64,000 bases of DNA, from NCBI RefSeq assembly GCF_020991475.1, contig NZ_JAJMPA010000001.1, forward strand, positions 434,001 to 498,000. Direction: 5' to 3'. A program made the position numbers and the translations under genes. This DNA is from Pedobacter sp. MC2016-14. GTDB taxonomy: Bacteria; Bacteroidota; Bacteroidia; Sphingobacteriales; Sphingobacteriaceae. Positions 61,672-64,000 of this stretch are shown one piece after another (position 1 is the stretch's first letter; every line of letters starts with the position of its first letter). The notes beneath the pieces were generated by a model, which saw only the letters and a program-made list of their open reading frames with translations, was not told the origin of the DNA and made no database searches.

Positions 61672-62811
61672 TTATGGTGCTGGTTTCACAAATACCTTTT
61701 TTCCTTTAACAGAGAAGTTAACATCCAGATAACTAATGCTCTTCAGCGCCTCCTGCAGATTAACATTCCGGTAAATTTTCCCTGTGAAGGAAATTTCAGG
61801 CATCTCCTCCTGGTATTCTACCTCAACGTCATACCATCTTGAAATTTGGCGCATTACGGTTTTTAAATCTGCTCTCTTAAAATTAAAAACGCCATTTTTC
61901 CAGGCAATAACTTGTTCTGTATCTATGTTAACCACTTTAATGTCGCCAGAAGGCTGTAGTTGCGCCTGCTCTCCGGGTGCGAGTATTGTACTTCCCGGTC
62001 GCTGGCCCATTGAAGTACGGCTTGTAAGTTTAACACTACCTTCTAAGAGCGTGGTTTTTATGTCCGGCTCATCTTTATAGTGGTTAACATTAAAGTGAGT
62101 ACCCAGCACTTCTATAGTCTGACCACCAGAAATTACCTTGAATGGTTTGGATTTATCTTTGGCAATTTCAAAGTACGCCTCACCGGACAACCTAACCGTC
62201 CGGTCTTTACCTGTAAAACCAGTCGGGAAGATTAATCTTGAAGCCGCATTTAACCAAACTGATGAACCATCGGGCAATTTAATTTGGTAAGTACCAGACC
62301 TGGGAGTCTCAATAGCATTTACCTGATTGCCTGGATCGTACCCGGCTCCTGCAGAGCTTAGATCGTAAACAACCTGTCCGTCTTTTGATTTTTTAATGAT
62401 GACATTTCCTGATTTCGCCAGTTCTCCTGATTTTGCACTTTCCAGGTCAATTCGCTTTCCATTTGAAAGGATCAAGACTGCTTTATTGCCACCAGGGCGA
62501 ATAATTGGGGCTACCTGCACGATTGAATCTTGCCTAAGTTCTGATCTCATATAATAAAAACTGATACTGAGAAAAACCAACACAACAGCTGCCGCAGCAA
62601 CTTTAGTCCATAATTTGTATACTTTAGGACTACTTAGACCGAGGGCAAGCATCATTTCATTTTCTACTTCCCTTAACTCCCTCTCCGAGGGCTGAAGGCG
62701 CTCATCTGTATTGAGCTTTAAATACCAACTCTCCAGCCAGGCCATTTCCTCCGGAGTACAATTCCCCGTCTTATATTTTAGTAATAATTCTTTAGCTTTA
62801 TTTTTCTGCAT
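61672..62811 (-). CDS. fecR: FecR-family anti-sigma factor
   Basis: A 379-residue membrane protein. The ATG at 62811 was chosen over a TTG five codons upstream. The N-terminal cytoplasmic part (about 1-65) binds the sigma factor; a single membrane helix (about 69-88, VAAAAVVLVFLSISFYYM) and the periplasmic FecR domain (VWLNAASRLIFPTGFTGKDRTVRLSGEAYFEI-type, residues about 185-280) follow, with a C-terminal DUF4974 domain (VMRQISRWYDVEVEYQEE, LQEALKSISYLDVNFSV). It keeps the adjacent ECF sigma factor inactive until the STN domain of SusC signals. It follows the sigma gene after 81 bases. Confidence 0.94.
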   Translation of the reverse strand: MQKNKAKELLLKYKTGNCTPEEMAWLESWYLKLNTDERLQPSERELREVENEMMLALGLSSPKVYKLWTKVAAAAVVLVFLSISFYYMRSELRQDSIVQVAPIIRPGGNKAVLILSNGKRIDLESAKSGELAKSGNVIIKKSKDGQVVYDLSSAGAGYDPGNQVNAIETPRSGTYQIKLPDGSSVWLNAASRLIFPTGFTGKDRTVRLSGEAYFEIAKDKSKPFKVISGGQTIEVLGTHFNVNHYKDEPDIKTTLLEGSVKLTSRTSMGQRPGSTILAPGEQAQLQPSGDIKVVNIDTEQVIAWKNGVFNFKRADLKTVMRQISRWYDVEVEYQEEMPEISFTGKIYRNVNLQEALKSISYLDVNFSVKGKKVFVKPAP

Positions 62812-62892
62812 ACTTACAAGGGACAATTTCTACCCTTAACACTATACATGACGGGAAAGAATAAGCCAGGGGGGATATAATTTTAAATTATT

Positions 62893-63471
62893 TTAATAAT
62901 TTGTCAGAAAAACAAAAAAGACAACCAATCCCATTCGTTTTCTAAGAATTTTAAGCGCCTTTTTGATTTGATCAGTTACAGTTTGCTCGGATATGCCCAG
63001 ATTTTCTGCAATTTCTTTATGACTCATGTAATTCTTGCGACTCAACTCAAAAACCACCCGCATTTTGGGAGGAAGTAATGAGATTTCTTTTTCTATGATC
63101 TCCCTAATTTGTTTTTCCCTGATCAGGTGATCTGTAATGGCTTCTCCATGATTGAGGAAATCCTGCAATGAATCGATGTATCGCGTAGCCACATCCTGAT
63201 GAGCGATAAAATCAAATATTCGATTCCTTACTGCGGTAAAGAGGTAACCAGATAAGCTTGTGGTAACGTTAAGTTCAAGTCGTTTGGACCAAAGAACGGC
63301 AAAAATTTCCTGTACAATATCCTTTGCCTCCTCTCTGCTGCCCAATTTTTTGTAGGCATGGGCATAAAGAAGAGAATTGTAACGTTTAAAGACTTGAGTA
63401 AAGGCTTTTTCATCATCTTTTACCAAAAGATGAGTTAGCTGATGATCGGTATACTCATGATACAATGCCAT
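62893..63471 (-). CDS. ECF RNA polymerase sigma-70 factor
   Basis: A 192-residue sigma factor. The ATG at 63471 has GGGAGA just upstream; an alternative TTG lies 10 codons earlier. Region 2 ([39 protein letters not shown]) and region 4 ([42 protein letters not shown]) are standard for the Bacteroidota FecI-like group. The hydrophobic tail [10 protein letters not shown] is a little unusual. It should switch on the susC-susD operon downstream when released by FecR. A -7 box lies 31 bases upstream. Confidence 0.93.
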   Translation of the reverse strand: MALYHEYTDHQLTHLLVKDDEKAFTQVFKRYNSLLYAHAYKKLGSREEAKDIVQEIFAVLWSKRLELNVTTSLSGYLFTAVRNRIFDFIAHQDVATRYIDSLQDFLNHGEAITDHLIREKQIREIIEKEISLLPPKMRVVFELSRKNYMSHKEIAENLGISEQTVTDQIKKALKILRKRMGLVVFFVFLTNY

Positions 63472-63502
63472 TCTCCCAAATAAGGTTAAAGTCAAAACCA
63501 AC

Positions 63503-63510
63503 CAAACTTA
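63503..63510 (-). promoter_or_regulatory. -7 promoter box of the sigma factor gene
   Basis: On the - strand this reads TAAGTTTG, an exact TAnnTTTG match, 31 bases before the ATG at 63471. No -33 element is clear. Confidence 0.45.
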
Positions 63511-63557
63511 CTAATAAAGTTATAAAAACCCTTACATTTACCAAAAACAACAATGTT

Positions 63558-64000
63558 ATGTTCCCATCTGTAAATTTTACTGAAACTGAAGCCTACAAAT
63601 ACCTGGCAGACCATTTTATTGACATCAATGAAAAAAGCTTAAAGGACCTTTTTGCTGAGGATCCGGCTAGATTTGAAAAATTCTCATTGGTATTTGAAGA
63701 CATTTTACTGGATTTTTCTAAAAACAGAATTGACGATACTACTTTTGCTTTGCTATTGCAACTGGCTAAAGAATGTAAACTTGATGAAGCCATTAAGGCC
63801 ATGTTTGGCGCTGAAATCATTAACCAGACGGAGGGCCGTGCAGTGCTCCATACCGCTTTGCGCAACCAAAGTAATACACCCATATTGGTTGAGGGCAAAA
63901 ATGTGATGGATGATGTGAATGAGGTACTTGCTAAGATGGAGAAATTTAGTGGGCAAATCATTTCAGGTGAATGGAAAGGATATACAGGGAAAGCCATTAC
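63558..64000 (+). CDS. pgi: Glucose-6-phosphate isomerase (partial, N-terminal part)
   Basis: The first 147 residues are present; the gene runs past the window end. The N-terminal [26 protein letters not shown] and the block [23 protein letters not shown], conserved in phosphoglucose isomerases, identify it. The enzyme interconverts glucose 6-phosphate and fructose 6-phosphate in glycolysis. ATG at 63558 was chosen; an ATG at 63553 is followed by a stop after six codons. It is divergent from the sigma factor gene and is probably an unrelated housekeeping gene. Confidence 0.93.
   Translation, partial: MFPSVNFTETEAYKYLADHFIDINEKSLKDLFAEDPARFEKFSLVFEDILLDFSKNRIDDTTFALLLQLAKECKLDEAIKAMFGAEIINQTEGRAVLHTALRNQSNTPILVEGKNVMDDVNEVLAKMEKFSGQIISGEWKGYTGKAI

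Noticed and set aside
62824-62826. TTG start for FecR, and similarly TTG at 63499-63501 for the sigma factor
   Set aside because: ATG codons a few residues downstream give normal family N-termini, with a purine-rich site before the sigma factor start.

Overview
This window reads as a chromosomal segment of a Bacteroidota bacterium, most like the Sphingobacteriaceae (Pedobacter-type). The evidence is two SusC/SusD pairs, lipoproteins with the SCKKD-type signal ending, DUF4843/DUF5017/DUF4886/DUF6266 proteins, a FecR/ECF-sigma pair, GldF/GldG-type ABC permeases, and -7 promoter boxes of the Bacteroidota form TAnnTTTG. The genus is inferred. I saw no rRNA, tRNA, CRISPR array, insertion sequence or integrase.

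Region 1 (1-16337, + strand) is the distal part of an exopolysaccharide or O-antigen operon. It opens with the tyrosine-rich tail of a Wzc-like kinase. It then carries a CDP-6-deoxyhexose pathway (rfbF, rfbG, an RmlC-like epimerase, an RmlD-like reductase), two FAD proteins of which one is a canonical UDP-galactopyranose mutase, eight glycosyltransferases, a Wzx flippase and a Wzy-like polymerase. Most genes overlap or touch, so this is one tightly coupled transcription unit. A membrane histidine kinase (16382-17638) follows with its own promoter-like box.

Region 2 (17639-25042) is accessory in character. It holds three DUF6266 proteins, a small protein with a strong Shine-Dalgarno site, a Crp/Fnr-type regulator, and a four-gene run of DUF6266, three-helix membrane protein, NlpC/P60-CHAP-like hydrolase and lipoprotein with a C-terminal membrane anchor. 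The last three look like holin, endolysin and unimolecular spanin, with no phage structural gene nearby. A truncated sensor protein (PAS-like, HisKA, REC, no ATPase domain) and an XRE regulator close the region.

Region 3 (25049-44506, - strand) is a polysaccharide utilisation locus in one direction: GH3 with a PA14 insert, SusC, SusD, a DUF5017 lipoprotein, two very large secreted proteins that I cannot assign, a FAD-dependent oxidoreductase, a DUF4886 SGNH-type hydrolase and a sodium:solute symporter. A divergent GntR/LacI-type regulator (44756-45805) probably controls it through a 14-bp direct repeat present at both divergent promoters.

Region 4 (45917-63471, - strand) is an ECF-sigma/FecR-controlled locus: sigma factor, FecR, SusC with an STN domain, SusD, DUF4843 lipoprotein, PKD-like lipoprotein, two GldF-GldG fusion ABC permeases around one ATPase, and another TonB-type outer-membrane barrel. 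It contains no carbohydrate-active enzyme. The FecR-susC spacer carries a + strand promoter box and an intrinsic terminator that would produce an RNA of about 110 nt antisense to the susC leader. A glucose-6-phosphate isomerase gene starts at 63558 and runs off the window.
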